DNA of 64,000 bases. Source: Monoplex corrugatus (taxonomy: Eukaryota > Mollusca > Gastropoda > Littorinimorpha > Ranellidae). Both the position numbers and the translations under genes were made by a program. The DNA lies in assembly GCA_030674185.1 (NCBI GenBank), contig CM060308.1:40564357-40628356 (forward strand). Reading direction: 5' to 3'. The notes under the pieces are model-generated. The model saw only the letters and a list, made by a program, of their open reading frames with translations. It did not search any database and had not been told where the DNA came from. This document shows positions 39,717 to 63,112 of this stretch, piece after piece. The number at the start of each line of letters is the position of its first letter. Position 1 is the first letter of the stretch.

Positions 39717-40949
39717 CCCATCGTAAGTGGTGATCAAGCTATTAGTCTTACAGATGTTACCATAAACGAGGTACTGTGTGCAGCATGCACCGGCTTAGCG
39801 CGTGTGAAAGATCTCACTGCCAAATTATGTAGAAAAGACTATTTTCATAGGTAAAACAAAAGTGTTTGTTTTTGTTTGTTTTGTTTTTGTTTGTTTTTTG
39901 TTTGTTTTGTTTTTGTTTGTTTTTTGTTCGTTTCTGTTTTCGTTTTTTTAATTCGTACATGAAAAATATATGGGTGGCGCCGTTCTTTGGTGAAGTGTCT
40001 TCACCGGCGAAAGCAAGTCACATTTCGCAAAAGAAAATCCCACTGTGACGGGAGAAAAATCACCTTCGGCCCAGTAGGCCTATCCTTTAAGCCTATGGAT
40101 ATCATCAGCCCTAACTAAATTATAGCATGGATGTCTAATTCTATGTAACAATGAAGATCAGATACTTTTTCCCGTCGCGTAACAAGTATACGTACTGCCG
40201 AACAATATCAATGTTCTTTTGCGCCTATTTAACATGTTGTTTTGTGCTACGACTGTTGTCCCGGAAAGCAATTCACCCAGCATCGATTTTGTACTGATGA
40301 AGTTTCCAATAGCAGCAAAAATTGTATTCAGACTGGCTCATTAATTGCCATAGAATGTACATTTAAAACAGTTTAAATTCTAACAGTCCATGTATTGAAG
40401 CGTCAGCAGAAATACAGAGAAGACTGAATGGTTGATGGCTACTCCATAACTCTGGATGTGTAACAAAATGAGGTCTAGAAGCGACCTCAACTTTGCTTAG
40501 GACTACAGCATTAGGAGACTGTCTATGAGGTCCACTTCATTTTGATCGAAATCCCTTTAAAATGGACAAATCCCTACCGATGTATGTATACGTATTTTGC
40601 TTATATGTGGCCTTGACCGATCTTATTGAGAGTTGTAGAATGAAATGTGTGTTTGACAACACACCTTTCCTACATATTTGATTAAAATCCGTAATCAGAT
40701 GAGATACACTTCCAAGAAAAGATTTTCATATATTGAACCACCATATACAATCAAAATATTGGACCACGCCAGTTCAAGATGCTTATGCCATTCGCAGCTA
40801 TTAATTCCGTGATTTAAAATAGTTGTTGACACGTAGCTTAACAAATGTTCACAGAGGCTGACAGACACTGATAAGCATGCATCCACACGACATCCCTCTG
40901 TATCGGAATGACACATGTTTCTCGTACGTCCGTAATCAGTGTGATCGTT

Positions 40950-40952
<3 letters not shown>
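39717..40952. other. Non-coding stretch with (TTTTG)n
   Basis: TTTTG/TTTG tract at 39865-39950. The rest, to the CA repeat, shows no recognised element. Confidence 0.45.
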
Positions 40953-41030
<78 letters not shown>

Positions 41031-41036
41031 ACACAC
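40953..41036. repeat. (CA)n microsatellite
   Basis: About 38 clean CA units, then CCACACACATG. Confidence 0.96.
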
Positions 41037-41529
41037 ATGGTGCAGTCATTCGGAGAAGGGTTCCTGCACAGTCTGCGTAAAGATCTGTTTTGGATGGGTC
41101 ACCTTCCATGCCTACACCCTTCAGATCTATGCGTGTTGGATAAACCTATCTTTGTGTTTTCATAAGCTATCAAACACTAAAATGTATTACATGGTCTTTG
41201 ACATGCTTAGCTGTATCACTGTTGGGAAACGTCATAGAATCCAGGTGACTGGAGTTATTAATGACGTGGATGAGACTTACTGGCTTAGTGGTGGTGCCGT
41301 GGAGGTCAGCTCCTTGGTTAGTGATGTCCAGAAGCTGGTGATCGAGTCAGCGACGTGGACTGTGTTGTTATCAAGAGAATTCTACTCTCTTGTCATGCGG
41401 TGGAAAAATGATTTGTTTAAAAATATTTTTGTTTGGCTGATGCGTTTGGCAGATTTGTTTATATGTTGAAATATCTGTCTTTGATTTGGCTATAATCATT
41501 TACAATGTCTTTTAGCATGAAGTTTTCAT

Positions 41530-42130
41530 CTTGTTTGGTGCGGGATCAATGTGGCTTTCATTTGTGGGGTTAAGAATTTATTTGAAGGTATGGTCGTTAC
41601 TAACCTCTCAACATCCTTGAAGAACACTATGAAACGGAGTTGTTTCCTGCAGTCTTGGAGGCTCAGGTGGTTGATCTTCTGCCGGGGTCTCTGTATGCTG
41701 CCTGGGGAGCAGGATTTGCAGTATGCTGTGACGAAGAGCTCTACGCTTTCCTCTGGTACTCTCTCTACTAAGTCAATGTCATTTTTGGTTTGGGGTTCCA
41801 TACGGTAGTACCATATTCCAGGACAGAGCGAATAAGTGATAAATAATCATTGCGTTTTTAGGCCGTAGGGCATTGGCGGAAGTTTCGTCTTAAAAATCAC
41901 ATGCCTGTGGACATTGGCTTCTTGGGCAATTTTGGTTATTTGATTATTCGATTTTAAGCCTGGGATAGTTGGATGCCCAGATATGAGATATTTGATACGT
42001 GCTTCAAGATGGTATTATTTAGAGAGTAATGGACGGAGATTTTATTTCTGATGCTCAGGATTTAGCATTTAGAAGCATTGAATTTTGGTTCCCCAGGTCG
42101 TTGCCCAGGTTTCGAGGTCTTGTAGAAGCA
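41530..42130 (-). mobile_element. Degenerate CR1/Jockey-group LINE fragment, minus strand
   Basis: The minus strand reads LLQDLETWATTWGTKIQCF, later EARIKYLISGHPT, MEPQTKNDIDLVERV, CKSCSPGSIQRP, then LSLQDCRKQLRFIVFFKDVE and PSNKFLTP. This is the conserved order from just after the catalytic box to the C-terminal RT region in LINEs of this group. Several stops and frame changes are present. The DNA at 41037-41530 to its left is unrecognised. Confidence 0.74.
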
Positions 42131-42251
42131 TGAAAACACTCAACATACACACCCACTGAAGACAAAGTAAGCAGGCTGAGCAGCAAATATTGCCTGTATA
42201 GTGTGGCAAAATAACAAGAAAAATCGCCGGGAATGCTGGGAAAAGAATCCG

Positions 42252-42600
42252 GCCATTGTTGTTGAGTTTTGGCAGGCTGGTTGTTTTTCCGAGTTTCGAC
42301 TCAAGATCTGATGTCTTGAATTTTATCCAGCCTGTAACATTAAAAACGGTCATGTTACCTGCCAATTGTAGGTTCCAGTCATTCTGCTGGTGTCAGCTAT
42401 GGTTTTTCATGTGGTTCCTTCTTCCCTGTCTTTCTGCCTTCCCTAGGTCTATCTTAAGATCTTGCCTAGACATAAGGTTTTGCGCAGGCTCAAAAAGTTT
42501 GCTACATAATTGCTGGCAGATTTTGGTAGAGCGCACATGGAATTGCCCGAGTGCGATGAATCCCTCTTGGATAAATTCTAAACTTTGTCTGTTCATACAG
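42252..42600 (+). mobile_element. tRNA-derived SINE (31917 family)
   Basis: GACTCAAGATCTGATGTCTT, GTAACATTAAAAACGG, GTTCCAGTCATTCTGCTGGT, GATCTTGCCTAGACATAAGG, TTTTGCGCAGGCTC, ATTGCTGGCAGATTTTGG, GATGAATCCCTCTTGG. Order and spacing match the copy at 31917-32225, and its right half is better preserved. Confidence 0.72.
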
Positions 42601-42834
42601 TTCAAGGGAGACAATTTTGCTTTCCCTCTCTTGAGACTACCCCCATTTACTTTATTTAGAGTGAATTAAATGATTCATGTTATTCATTATCACGTTTGTT
42701 TGACAGGCAGACTGGTAGCTAGTCACTGACGACTGGGGAGAAGACCACAGATCGTTGAGGTCAGGAGTTTTTAAGATTACTATTATTTACTATTTACTAT
42801 TATTATTCTTGGAGAAACTTGATCCGTATCAGCA

Positions 42835-43185
42835 AAGTGATTGCCAACTTTCAAGCAAATGGGAATCAGAAGCACACGAAATGAATTAAAACGACTTGAT
42901 TAAGGCCAGTGGCCATAAATTTGCTCCTTCATCCCCCCCCCCCCCCCATAAATCTTTTGACTCCTGCACCCTATCCACCAACTGCAAAAACTGAACTCTG
43001 TGACTTCCTCACCCTATCCACCAGCTTCCTGTAGAAAGCTGTTGGATAGGGTAAGGGAGCCATAGGTTTCAGTTTTTGCTTTGTTCGTATGGTTGACAAT
43101 GCAGGATGCTGGTAGACAGGGCATGGGAATCATAGGGTTAATTGAGCGTTCTCATTCTATTTTTGTGTGTTTCAGTTTTAAGAAA
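42835..43185. mobile_element. Fold-back element interrupted by MITE copy 8
   Basis: Left part: CAACTTTCAAGCAAATGGGA, ATCAGAAGCACACGAAATG, and GGCCAGTGGCCATAAATTTG. Right part beyond the MITE: GAGCGTTCTCATTCTATTTT and TGTGTGTTTCAGTTTTAAG, which is the inverse of the family head seen at 23.7 kb. MITE copy 8 sits between the arms. Confidence 0.58.
42949..43141 (-). mobile_element. TTAA palindromic MITE, copy 8
   Basis: The left end is decayed (ATAAATCTTTTGACTCC after a C16 run) and the right end is GGGAATCATAGGGTTAA. Inner palindrome around CTTCCTGTAGAAAG. Orientation as copies 1 and 2. Confidence 0.8.
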
Positions 43186-44199
43186 TATTAAGGTTTATCA
43201 CAGACTGGGAGAATCACCCATGTTCCCAGGCTTGGACTAACTTTGATGCAGTTTTGTGAGTGAGTGGAAAATGTCTGATGGAATTTGCCATAAAGTAGTC
43301 CTAACTTATTCACAGTGGACTATTAAATCAAGGGAACAGTTACTGGAACGGAAATAAATCTAGACTCGCATGGCTTGCAGAATGCTGTAGGTTGTTGTAA
43401 TTGACTGTTAAGTTAACTATTTACTGAAAGTCAAAGGGCATAATCAATGAGTGAGATCTCTGAAAGACCTTTCCGATCGCTCATTCAGTGAGTTGAGAAA
43501 ATGATCTACTATTATCATTTTTGACTGAAATCTATAAAGATTAGTGAGTAAGTCTTAATTAGGCCAACTGTGTTTTGCATGTATGCCTTATTATTTATTT
43601 AATGGCAGTAGCATTGTGATTGTATTTCTTGTGCACGATTAAAGCAACGTGTGCTGTCTCAAGTATTTGGATGGTATTTTCCTTTAATTTGTAACAGGAA
43701 ATTATCGGCGGGACTCATACAATTGTTATTTTTATTTGACTTTCTCACTAGACTATCGGGACTTTATGTTTAATTTTTTCTCAGACTTTTTTGTTTTTGT
43801 TTGTTTATTTGTTTTTAATTGTTACAGACCGACTTTGGGATTTATTATTTCCTTTTGTAGATCTTGGTCTTTTCTCATTATTTTCAATACGACAGCCTTT
43901 CATAAAACAATAAAATCTAGTCACTGGCCTGTGCATTGTACGGCTGAGGATACGCATTGAAAGTGTTATATTCTCGTCTAGACGGTGCTTATTAGACAAC
44001 GGAGATCAACAGTGTACTGTTCAGGTCTGGCTCTAGAGTCTATATTTAATATTGAAGAATGTTAATTCTCATCCTTTTCTTTAAAACAACCCCTCAAATC
44101 CCATTGTTAAAAAAAAGAAAAAAACATATATTAGGACTTTTCGTGATTATCATTAGGTCTAAATCAGTCTGTCTTGTTTTGTGAATTAGTCTAATTAAA
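43186..44199. other. Non-coding stretch upstream of TBP, nothing recognised
   Basis: About 1 kb of A+T-rich DNA without recognised repeats or exons. Confidence 0.4.
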
Positions 44200-44662
44200 G
44201 CCGCGTTCACGTTCTATTTTCATGCTGAAATCGATCACTAACTGGAACCGTACGACCGGAACCCGCATTACAGTTATCTTCTCTTTACTTCCGGGCTTGG
44301 CAAGCCAGCTGAAAAAAGGTAGGCCTAAATGGCGTTTGTAGGTTCCATTAGTCGAAGTGTTTTCAGTCCATTTCATAAGCGTGTCTGAAAGTGTTGTTTT
44401 CTGTTATGATTACGTACTATCTACAGATTGTCTTTATCAATTGTATTTTCTTAAAATCAGTTTATCATACTGTTTTCACTGGATGATTTGTTGATGTCAG
44501 TGCAGTGTCGCGAGTGTGACTGTGACTGTGACAGTGTCACAGTGTGAGTGTTGAGCTGACGACTAATTTAAGTCAAAATACTGTTTCCATTTGGGTGGGT
44601 GATTTGTCAACAAATTCGCACGAGTCGTGAATCAGCGTAGATACTACTAGAAGAACAAACAG
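44200..44662 (+). promoter_or_regulatory. Probable TBP promoter and untranslated first exon
   Basis: Locally balanced composition with ACTTCCGGG (44287-44295, an ETS-type site) and AAATGGCG (44327-44334, YY1-like), a combination common at housekeeping promoters. AAACAG|GTTAGT at 44657-44668 is a good splice donor, so an untranslated exon may end at 44662 and splice to 46569. The transcription start is not visible. This is inferred from position and motifs only. Confidence 0.42.
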
Positions 44663-44929
44663 GTTAGTCTAATCTTAAGTTAATTAGATATCAACTAAAT
44701 AATCGAAGATACAGGGAGGGGGAAAATTTACACGTGCACACACGAGAGGGTCATCATCATGATCACCATCAAAGGCATCATGCTTCACTCAACGATTCTT
44801 TGCGCTTCAGAACAATTGTAAAACTTCCTAGTTCGTGTTTGCTGCTTTAGAACAGTTCATAGATCTGGATTAAGAACTGAGGCTGTGTTTCAGACATCAT
44901 AATCATTATGATAATCTCAGGTTTCTGGT

Positions 44930-45800
44930 GCTTCACCATCTCCGATTGTCATCAGTAAGTTCCAGGAGGTCAAGACTGTCAGTACTTGGGCAGGAAGTAG
45001 TAATGGATCTCTTAGTGCTGAGATAGGGCTGCACATCTCCAAGGCAGGCTCTGCATTTGGAAAGTTGACCAAGAGGTATGACAAGACCTTTGTATCAGAT
45101 TTGCCACAAATATTGAGCACTGTGTATAGGAGCAGTAGTCTCGAGTTGAGCACCCTGTTGTACTGCTGCAGGACCTGGACTACCAACTGACGGCATACAG
45201 CTGGAATGGCGCATCAAAGATGGTTACACAAGATCTGCAACATTACATGGCAAGATAAGAGTTCAGCCTTAAAGTTCTCAAGAAGTGTGGCATTCCAGGT
45301 GTTGAATTTCTACTCATCAAATGCCAGCTTCAATGGACAGGATACTTTTGTTTGCATGGAAGATGTTCTGCATCCCAAAGAAAAGATTATTCTGTGTGGA
45401 GAGCTGAAGCAAGGTTACCCAAGACCAGGAACTGCAAAGTTCTAGAGTTATATAGGGTTACTGAAGTTCAGCTTCATGAGCTGTGGCATCATCATGACTA
45501 ACTGCAACTCGCAAGATATTGCCAGCAACTGAGCAACCTGGCAACAGCAGTGCACATAGGGCACAGTTAGATTTGAACAGAGCAGAACAGGTGCTATTGA
45601 ACTGAAGAGAGATTGAAGATAGCAAAAGCAAGAGCTGCAGGACTCGCTCCAAACCAATGCATCACATGTGGAATTTAAACATGTGCCTTCAGGATCAGCC
45701 TTGTATCCCACATAAAGACCCATACCAGGCAGCAAAGGACCAGTATGCCTGTTCTTTCATTGGGTCAACAGGAAGCACCATAAACATCACAGATCTAACC
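44930..45800 (+). mobile_element. Degenerate RTE-like LINE, RT C-terminal part and zinc-finger tail
   Basis: Readable pieces in order, across frames: GSLSAEIGLHISKAGSAFGK, LSTLLYCCRTWTTN, HQRWLHKICNITWQDK, LKKCGIPGVEFLLIKCQLQW, GELKQGYPRPG, RLKIAKARAAG, then CITCGI and a RISLVSHIKTHTRQQ-like C2H2 end. This matches the usual C-terminal layout of RTE-like LINEs with a terminal zinc finger. It is dead and lies in TBP intron 1, same orientation as TBP. Confidence 0.75.
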
Positions 45801-46327
45801 ACTTCAGTGTCCTATATCATATGTTTTCTTTGTGTCTAGTAATTATAAATAAACATTATAGCTTGCAAACTATTGCATGAAATTATGTTTTACAAGCATA
45901 ACATAAAGCACTTTTTCTGACAGGAAATTAACACTAAACAGACCAGTTACCCGTTTACAATAGTTTAAAGTTTATTGACACTTTGATCTTTGGTCAGTAA
46001 AGAATAACCGGTAACATTGACATACATATATTACACACTCCACACAATTTTTGGAAATGGTTTTGAGTCTTCTATGTGAGGGAGTCTAAAAATGTTGTTT
46101 TCTGTCATGAATGTATGTAAGATGTAATTTATTGCAGTTCTTTATAATTTCTGTATCCAACATGTTTTGTTATCCCATGAATATTACCTGCATTATTGAT
46201 TATCACAGTTCGGACTGTTGTTTTTCAATTTCTTGTTTTGCATATTGTTAGATCTTATTTCCCTACAGTGAGGTCACAGGTGGAGTGTCATAATCACATA
46301 TTAAATAACAGGAAAATAAGTATATTG

Positions 46328-46351
46328 GGGATGGGGGGGGGGGGGGGGGGG
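46328..46351. repeat. Poly(G) run
   Basis: G-rich run of about 24 bases with one T. A likely assembly-sensitive and length-variable site, and a potential G-quadruplex on the plus strand. Confidence 0.9.
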
Positions 46352-46572
46352 AAGAGTGACAAAGACGGAGGAAAGATGGATAAAGAAAATATGTATTAAT
46401 GATTAGCATGATTAATGTTTGTACACATAGGCCTATCTCATAACATGTAATGTGTAGATAATGAAATTGCTATTTTGCACACTCCAGATTTGAATATGAA
46501 CGTGCAAATGAAAATGTAAGCTGTGCTATGAGATGATAACTGATTTTGTACTTTTGTGTCTTTTGCAGACAA

Positions 46573-58446
<11,874 letters not shown>

Positions 58447-61095
58447 TGTGTAAGCAGGCCTCTTCACTTCACCTGTCTCCCAGTCCCACTGCCAGCTGTT
58501 GTCACTTCTCACCGATTTGGTCACACAGCATCTGTTTCATCGTTGACAACATCATCTTCATCACCAATGTCATTGTATATATCATCAGCGTCGTTATCAT
58601 CATCAACAGAAATGTCACACGGTGCGATAGACTGTGAAAGAAACTGCTCCATTACATGATTCATTCATCTCACTGTGCATCTGACTGAGAGAAAAGTATT
58701 GACATGTTCATGTGTGAAGATATTCTCCATCAGAGATTCTGCTTTGTCCTGGAATTCTGGCATTCCTTAAAGTCAGATACTGTGAAGAAACAAACTTTAC
58801 ACAGGTTTCTGGATGGAGTAGTACTGGTGGATGTGTGTGCAAGATTAGTCTGATGTATGCCTTGTAACATTTATCATTAATATATGTAATTGATATTTTA
58901 GAATGTGTGGATCTACAGAGTATATGTGATTGTTTCATACTTGCGTACATGTGCGGTTTCACGATACTAGAAACTATTTAACAATATGCAGGATCTGCAT
59001 GTCGAAATACAGATATAAACCTAAACTGTGTTGTGAACTGGAGAATGTCTCATTGCTGTGAGTGTGAACATAGATCTTTAGTGTCCATTCACCTATTTCA
59101 GTTGGTCAGTAGAAATGTTTTCCTATTTTTCTTATTTTCGCTTAACCATGGAAATGATAGCAGATGGCCAAATCTGCATGTACTGTCTAATTGGCAGACT
59201 TCTGAAATACTTTTTATGTGAAATTGGTAAACATAAACAACTATATGGTTAAAAAAAAAATTCATTGTTTTACTGTAGCATGGGACAGACAGAATTAATG
59301 TTGTTATTGTTGTTTAAAGCCCAGCCGACTGCGTAGAGCCATATCAGGGCTGTAACCGCTTCAAAACACACAAAACTTCAACAGGAAAAAGAAAAGAAAA
59401 TTAAGTACTTGCATATAATCTAAGGACATGCCCCCGGCGTTGACCATTCCGTCCAATTTATTGCAAAGGGGAGATTTAAAGAACACCTGAATACAAATAT
59501 AAGCATACCTAAGGACACCAAAACATATATAAAAACAGGCATAAATTACCTAAAATTGCTTCTGCATATCTCACCTCCTTAGAGCCAAAAATGCACTTAA
59601 TGCATGTACCCAATTATCAATCCTGAGAAAAAGTACGTAAAACTTTATCGAACAAATACAGGTGAATGGACCATTAAGCAGAAAATGACAGGTAGATAAT
59701 GACAGAAAGCAAAGCAACCAGGCAGAAACAAAGAGAATGACAGAAAAGAGGAAATTTCTAGCACAGAATTTCCAGAAGGTGGGAATTAATGTTGAAACCG
59801 CATCTGTTTCCATTGTTTAAGCCAGAATGCTGTGTAGTGGATAGTTATTAACAAAGCATTTTGTGAAAATGCTTGAATCTGCATTAGCAAATTTAAACAA
59901 TTGTAGTGCATGCATTATTGTGTATACTGTGGGAGAAAATGATGTTTGCTGTGAGACTGAGATTAGTATTCAAGGACATAAGTTTCCATCACAAAAACTG
60001 CACTGAATTTCTATGTAGACACAAAAATGGAATGGTCTAGGTGATGGTCTTACAATACTTGGATCAACTGATATTTTACTATGGCGCAGATATAGGTTCC
60101 GTTGTAGACGACGAAACTGGACACAAAAGTAGCGCACATGATGCATAGTTTTGAAGTTTCAAAAGACAATATTTTTCAGCTTTCTTTGCTTTAACTGTTG
60201 CTTAACACAGACAGATGATTTGTATCACAAGATGGTTTGTATCACTAGAGTAAACACACCTATTGTGTGGAGTTTATTTTGCTACCTGGAAGAGACTTGC
60301 AAAGTGACTACTTCTGAGCATGTCTTCAGTTTGACTGCCATTTTTACATTCCTTCAACACACAATGAGTAAAACGAAAACTCCTTTTTTTCAGCAAACCG
60401 CATTTGTTTCTTTTAACAGATGATTTTGCTTAGAATCCCATCAGGATTCTGGATTATCCAGGAGAATGCGAGGTTTTGTCATTCATGCAAAAATTTACAT
60501 CAAAGTCGGATGTGTGGTGCTTAGCTATGGGCTTTCTTTCCCACCTTATTCACCTTTCACAAACTTACCTTTGGGGGGTGATTAATAAATATTTAGAGAT
60601 GACAAGACATAACAGCACATCATGAATATTTTGCAAGTCTATTCAAGAGTGGGGCACTCATTACTCAGCCTAGTGTTCCTGGTATTGTGAAATTGCACAC
60701 ATGTAATGATGTATAAGTGGCTTATATTTTGGAGTTGGATCTGGAAAGAGATTGTTCACAGTGTCATGATGTTTGGTGCTTGGCTGCAACTGATGTTTCA
60801 TCAACATGCACACACAAGAAAATGTGTACATCATCAGAAAACAGATGAGTAGTAAAGAAAACACTGATTTGTACACATACACACATTTCTGCCAAAAGCT
60901 CTGGAGGCAGAAGTGTGACAACAGTATTGAAAAAAGTCGAGCTGTATTGTATTACTGTTTTTTTTTTTAACTAATGCTAGTGTAAATACACACCTGTAGT
61001 GTAAGTTTAAATTGTATTTTCTGTTTATTTGTACATTTCTTGTTTGAGGTAGAAGTGTGCAGCAGGATTTGAAATAAAAGTCATGTGACAAGTAT
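58447..61095 (+). other. TBP 3'UTR and downstream region (extent inferred)
   Basis: The first clear AATAAA downstream of the stop is at 61073-61078 (GAAATAAAAG), which would give a 3'UTR of about 2.6 kb. It contains the dispersed repeat 59318-59785. Earlier polyadenylation at a weaker signal is possible. Confidence 0.35.
59318..59785 (-). repeat. ~440 bp dispersed repeat, second long copy
   Basis: Shares GAGCCATATCAGGGCT, GTCCAATTTATTGCAAAGGG, GTACCCAATTATCAATCC, AGGTGAATGGACCA, GAGGAAATTTCTAGCACAGA with 33637-34072. If that copy is a LINE 3'UTR, this one is a 5'-truncated insertion in the TBP 3' region. Confidence 0.68.
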
Positions 61096-61314
61096 TACTA
61101 TTAATACCTTAATTGTGTCACTTTGTTTTTTTTAAAGTTTATGAAAATGTCTTTATCTGTATGGTTGCCTATGATTTTTATTGATAACCTTTGATTTTCG
61201 GTTGGAAGATACTGGGTTCAGTGCTCTTGGATACCTACACTGATGTCTAAAAAGTAGAGATTTTCTCCATCTCCCAGGTCAACATATGTGCAGACCTGCC
61301 AGTGCCTGAATCCC

Positions 61315-61316
<2 letters not shown>
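61096..61316. other. Non-coding, nothing recognised
   Basis: A+T-rich spacer before the AT repeat. Confidence 0.4.

Positions 61317-61317
<1 letters not shown>

Positions 61318-61382
<65 letters not shown>
61318..61382. repeat. (AT)32 microsatellite
   Basis: 65 bases of pure alternating AT. Self-complementary and prone to cruciform formation and length change. Confidence 0.97.
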
Positions 61383-61385
<3 letters not shown>

Positions 61386-62650
61386 GAATATCAAGTGTGC
61401 ACATTAAAGACCTGTAAGTCGTGTCAGTGGATGGCTTACGGAAACATGAAAACACCAACAGAGGTGGAGTATGCAGACTGCAGCAACATACTACCTGTAC
61501 ATGTCTGCAAAACGATGTGCATACACTCACTTTGCAGAATTTGTGGGAGTCCCAGTTAAAAAAAATGCACAAAAAAATCATGTTACTAGTCTTTCCGTAT
61601 TAGTGTTATGATTTATTGTAAATGAGGTTCAGTGACCTCATGAATAAAAATAATAAATGTCAAACGAATGAAATAGCACTCGCATCAGCATATCGTGCAG
61701 TATTGTCAGTTTTTCATCTTCTGTGTAAGCATCATACATAAAATGCCAGGTCTAATTTACCATCTTTTCAGCGTTTTTTTTAAAAATGGTCTGTACATAC
61801 TGCATAGGTTTTATATCATACGTTAATACACTGTGCTCAGAAGATATAAACTAAAATAAAGTCATGCGTAAAAATTAAATTAAAAAGTATGAAAAACACA
61901 GTGAAACAGTATAAAACAAGAAAACAGTATAAAAGCAAAATAAACTATTTTCCAAAGTTGACTTTTCTTTCACAAGAATAAATTTCTATTTTCTAGAGTA
62001 ATGGCATAAACACATAATGCCCTGGTCCCTGGAGGATCTGCACTTACACAAAAAAACATGATAGAGAATCTATATTGATGCAAATGAACTTTGATAGAGT
62101 ACAGATATTAATATAACACAAAACTGGAATATTAGTAGTATTGAGAACAAGAGGTATGAGGAAAGTGGGGGGGAGAGAGAACATGTTAAAACATGCAAGA
62201 ACTGTCACTGCTACTACTGTTAATGTTATTCTGTTAATTAGTGCAGAGATAAAGTTGACAGATACAATTACTGAAACAAAAGATAATCTCTTATAAAGCA
62301 TCAGACATTTAACATTAATTATAAATTGAATCATTAAAAAACAAAAGTCATCTACCCCCCCCCCCCCCCCCCAAAGATGTGTGTGTGTACATGACATGAC
62401 TTTTCCCTGAAATGTAATACTGTATTGATGTATATACTGTATTATAAAAATTTATGAAATGTAACATGTCTTTCTGGAACGTTAGTGTATCAAAATGGGA
62501 TCTTTGATGAGATGGAAGAGTATTCCAGAATAAGTTGCCCAAGAAGCATGTCAGTTTCAGGTGTTGGAACTTGGAAGTTTAGTCAACATGTTTGTGGGAC
62601 ATACTATGTCAGTACAACTTTTTGCATGAATGTCAAGAGACTGTGAATGA
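61383..62650. other. Non-coding stretch with poly(C) run
   Basis: A C18 run at 62355-62372 follows CATCTA. The rest is A+T-rich and unrecognised. Confidence 0.45.
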
Positions 62651-62665
62651 GTGTGTGTGTGTGTG

Positions 62666-62756
<91 letters not shown>

Positions 62757-62812
62757 CCCCGTATGTGTGTGTGCCCCCGTATGTGTGTGTGTGTGTGTGT
62801 ATGTGCGTGCAC
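62651..62812. repeat. (TG)n microsatellite with GCCCCCGTA steps
   Basis: TG run of about 100 bases, then GCGCCCCCGTATG and TGCCCCCGTATG, a small internal duplication, then more TG. Confidence 0.95.
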
Positions 62813-63112
62813 ACTTGCGTATATGTGTATTGGCATGTTTCTTAAGAAGATGATTGGAAAGTTAAATATTTTCCTTTTTTTTTTATCCCCCTTTTAATAG
62901 AAATAAAGCAAATTAAAAACAAGAGATTGGATGTTTTGTATTGATATGGAAGGTTGTACGTGTCTCTTATTCTGCCTGTTTAATTCTATTGTTTAACAAA
63001 GGATCAGAAAGAAAAATTCAGCTGTTTTTGGATGGATTTTCACCAGACATGACTCATTACCTGTTCTATTCATAGTTTCATTCACTGAGATGGTTATGAA
63101 TGAATACTGACT
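62813..63112. other. Non-coding, nothing recognised
   Basis: A+T-rich spacer between the microsatellite and the LINE tail. Confidence 0.4.

Larger units (their letters stand above)
44663..46568 (+). other. TBP intron 1 (inferred)
   Basis: From the candidate donor at 44663 to the acceptor TTTTGTGTCTTTTGCAG ending at 46568. It holds a degenerate LINE fragment (44930-45800) and a poly(G) run (46328-46351). The rest is unrecognised. Confidence 0.4.
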
